64,000 nt of DNA, taken from Fratercula arctica (taxonomy: Eukaryota; Chordata; Aves; Charadriiformes; Alcidae). Where the stretch lies: positions 113,043,757-113,107,756 of the forward strand of contig CANTUZ010000001.1 in NCBI GenBank assembly GCA_947846985.1, written 5' to 3'. Of this stretch, positions 62,596 to 64,000 are shown piece after piece. Every line of letters begins with the position of its first letter. Within the stretch, counting starts at the first letter, position 1. The notes beneath the pieces were generated by a model. The model saw nothing but the letters and a program-made list of their open reading frames with translations. It was not told the DNA's origin and ran no database searches. Position numbers and translations under genes: made by a program.

Positions 62596-64000
62596 AGACT
62601 GGCCTAAAAAGCCTACTGGCAGTGTCCAATCAATGTGTGAATAAAAGCCGATGTAGAATGGATACTGGCCGCCTCCTCCTAAAAATAGTGTTCATATGGG
62701 CTATATACATCATACACACATCTAATGTAAAGTGCAACCATTTCTGTGGTACTAATCTGACTCTTCAGAAAGAATATAATTTTGAATTTAGGAGCTCAAC
62801 CCACAAGAATAGCCATATGAAAATATTGTCAGGGCCTAGTAAGTTTAAGGAAAATAGTGGTCAGTTTTAAATACCAAGAGGAAAAAAAGAAGAAAGTAAT
62901 CTGTTAATGAAGAGAATGAGATTTGATTTTCTTGAAGAAAATTAGCCACAAGATCTCCTACTTACTCTGATGAAGAAGTTCCATTACAGAAATTAGCAAA
63001 TTGGTTGGATACCAATAATAGTAACAACAATAAAACACTTAAAAACTGTAGGAAATTTTACAAGTCTTCTGAAGACTTCAGAGCTCAAAGAAAAAAAAGA
63101 AAAATTTGAAAATAATTTTGGATAAAAAACAGAAGTATGCCTATAGAGAAAGTGTCAGGCTTGGAAGATTACTGGGTCTATACTTGGGGAAATATTCAGT
63201 ACCACAATAAATTGGTTTCAAAGTAGAACTGGAATGAAGAAATGAATGATTTCTGAGGTCTTATAATGAAACTCTCTTAAGAGAGTATTCTTCATCAAAA
63301 GAATAAAAATTGAAGTATTTTTTTATTTTTTTTATATACAAGTAGTAAAACTGGAGTGCCTTAGAAGAATATTATTTGAATTTATTTTCTTGTTGTAAAG
63401 CACGAACTTGGAAACAAAGTCTGAAATCATTCAGAGATTTCATTGCACCAAAATAAGACTGGCAATCAGTAAGCAATTAACCATTCTTAAAACAGCTATA
63501 AAAACCGAAAAACATTTTGCACTTCCGTGAGAGTTAAAAATATTTTGCTACAGCTTATCCTGAAACACAGATGTCTGAACCTACACTAGGTTGAAAAGAT
63601 TGGATATTTAGACTACTTCATAGATTTGCTTTCTCTGGAACTTGCTATTAGAAAATATGTTTTCTGTATTGGAATGATATAAAGAATTACATTTTTGCAT
63701 TACTACAAAAATAGCAGCTGAAGAAGGCAACTATGAGATAAACTGAGGGACTTCTTAGTGATATTGATCCTCAAAGTGGGTTTAAATATGATTCTGAGTT
63801 TAATACATTAAGAGCAGAAAGTATTCTGTGTGTGGTCTGTTGTTACGTGCTAACAAAAAATATTTTTAAATACTTTTAAAAAAAATTTTCTATACTCACT
63901 CTCAGTGTTAACTCATTTCAGTCCTCTCAAATCATTATGGTAGTGCTGGATTAATTCTTGATTCAGACATGGTCAGAGTAATTCACTGATCAACGGACAA

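Larger units (their letters stand above)
43574..64000 (+). other. CADM2: Downstream CADM2 intron (partial)
   Basis: At least 20.4 kb of intron follows the Ig3 start exon. I searched for the next exon, expected to carry the Ig3 core Trp followed by a KDGG-like turn and later a TYRCEA-like F-strand, and did not find it. The intron carries a GC-richer stretch at about 46.86-47.93 kb, an antisense CR1 at 49.8 kb, the LTR-like, T-tract and LINE cluster at 55.6-58.3 kb, and a poly-T tract at 62.56 kb. Outside these I recognise nothing. Confidence 0.82.

Noticed and set aside
62596..62650. Possible exon after a strong poly-T and AG acceptor
   Set aside because: The frame after the AG does not give the expected CADM2 continuation (Val completion, then a PEPVLW-like sequence). 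It is treated as a decoy acceptor.
1..64000. tRNA, rRNA, CRISPR arrays or a multi-gene cassette
   Set aside because: No cloverleaf-like sequence, regular spaced repeats or adjacent related genes were seen on either strand, and the window reads as one vertebrate gene with large introns.

Overview
This is a 64 kb piece of a vertebrate nuclear genome, most likely a bird. It is AT-rich and mostly non-coding. It carries several fragments of CR1-type LINEs, the dominant interspersed repeat of birds and other sauropsids, and I saw no Alu or L1. One GC-rich patch resembles an avian endogenous-retrovirus LTR family. No bacterial-style operons, CRISPR arrays, rRNA or tRNA genes were seen.

The only protein-coding gene I can support is the middle of CADM2 (cell adhesion molecule 2, SynCAM2/NECL3), on the + strand. 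Four exons are present: 15288-15440 (end of the first Ig domain), 17914-18051 (first half of Ig2), 23948-24118 (second half of Ig2) and 43483-43573 (start of Ig3). Their phases agree across every junction (1/1, 1/1, 1/1, then out in phase 2). All junctions are GT-AG. Together they give 553 nt of coding sequence, about 184 residues, with no stop or frameshift. The window therefore starts in an intron at least 15.3 kb long and ends in an intron at least 20.4 kb long. Signal peptide, first-Ig start, rest of Ig3, stalk, transmembrane and cytoplasmic exons must lie outside, since I could not find them here.

Region by region: 1-15287 is upstream intron with three CR1 remnants (2.2, 5.3 and 7.3 kb) and a G-run-rich tract at 13.1 kb. 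15288-24118 holds three exons and a divergent CR1 at 21.1 kb. 24119-43482 is a single 19 kb intron with few recognisable repeats. 43574-64000 is the downstream intron. It holds a CR1 at 49.8 kb and a composite insertion zone at 55.6-58.3 kb: a CpG-rich ERV LTR-like block, a G/T and poly-T tract, then a decayed CR1/L3-like LINE in the sense direction.

The exons all serve one product, a neuronal adhesion protein whose three extracellular Ig domains mediate contact across synapses and along axons. I found no convincing undescribed biological system. The better leads are a weak splice donor after exon 17914-18051, the CpG-rich LTR block with a well-placed ATG, several G-quadruplex candidates and two perfect inverted repeats.
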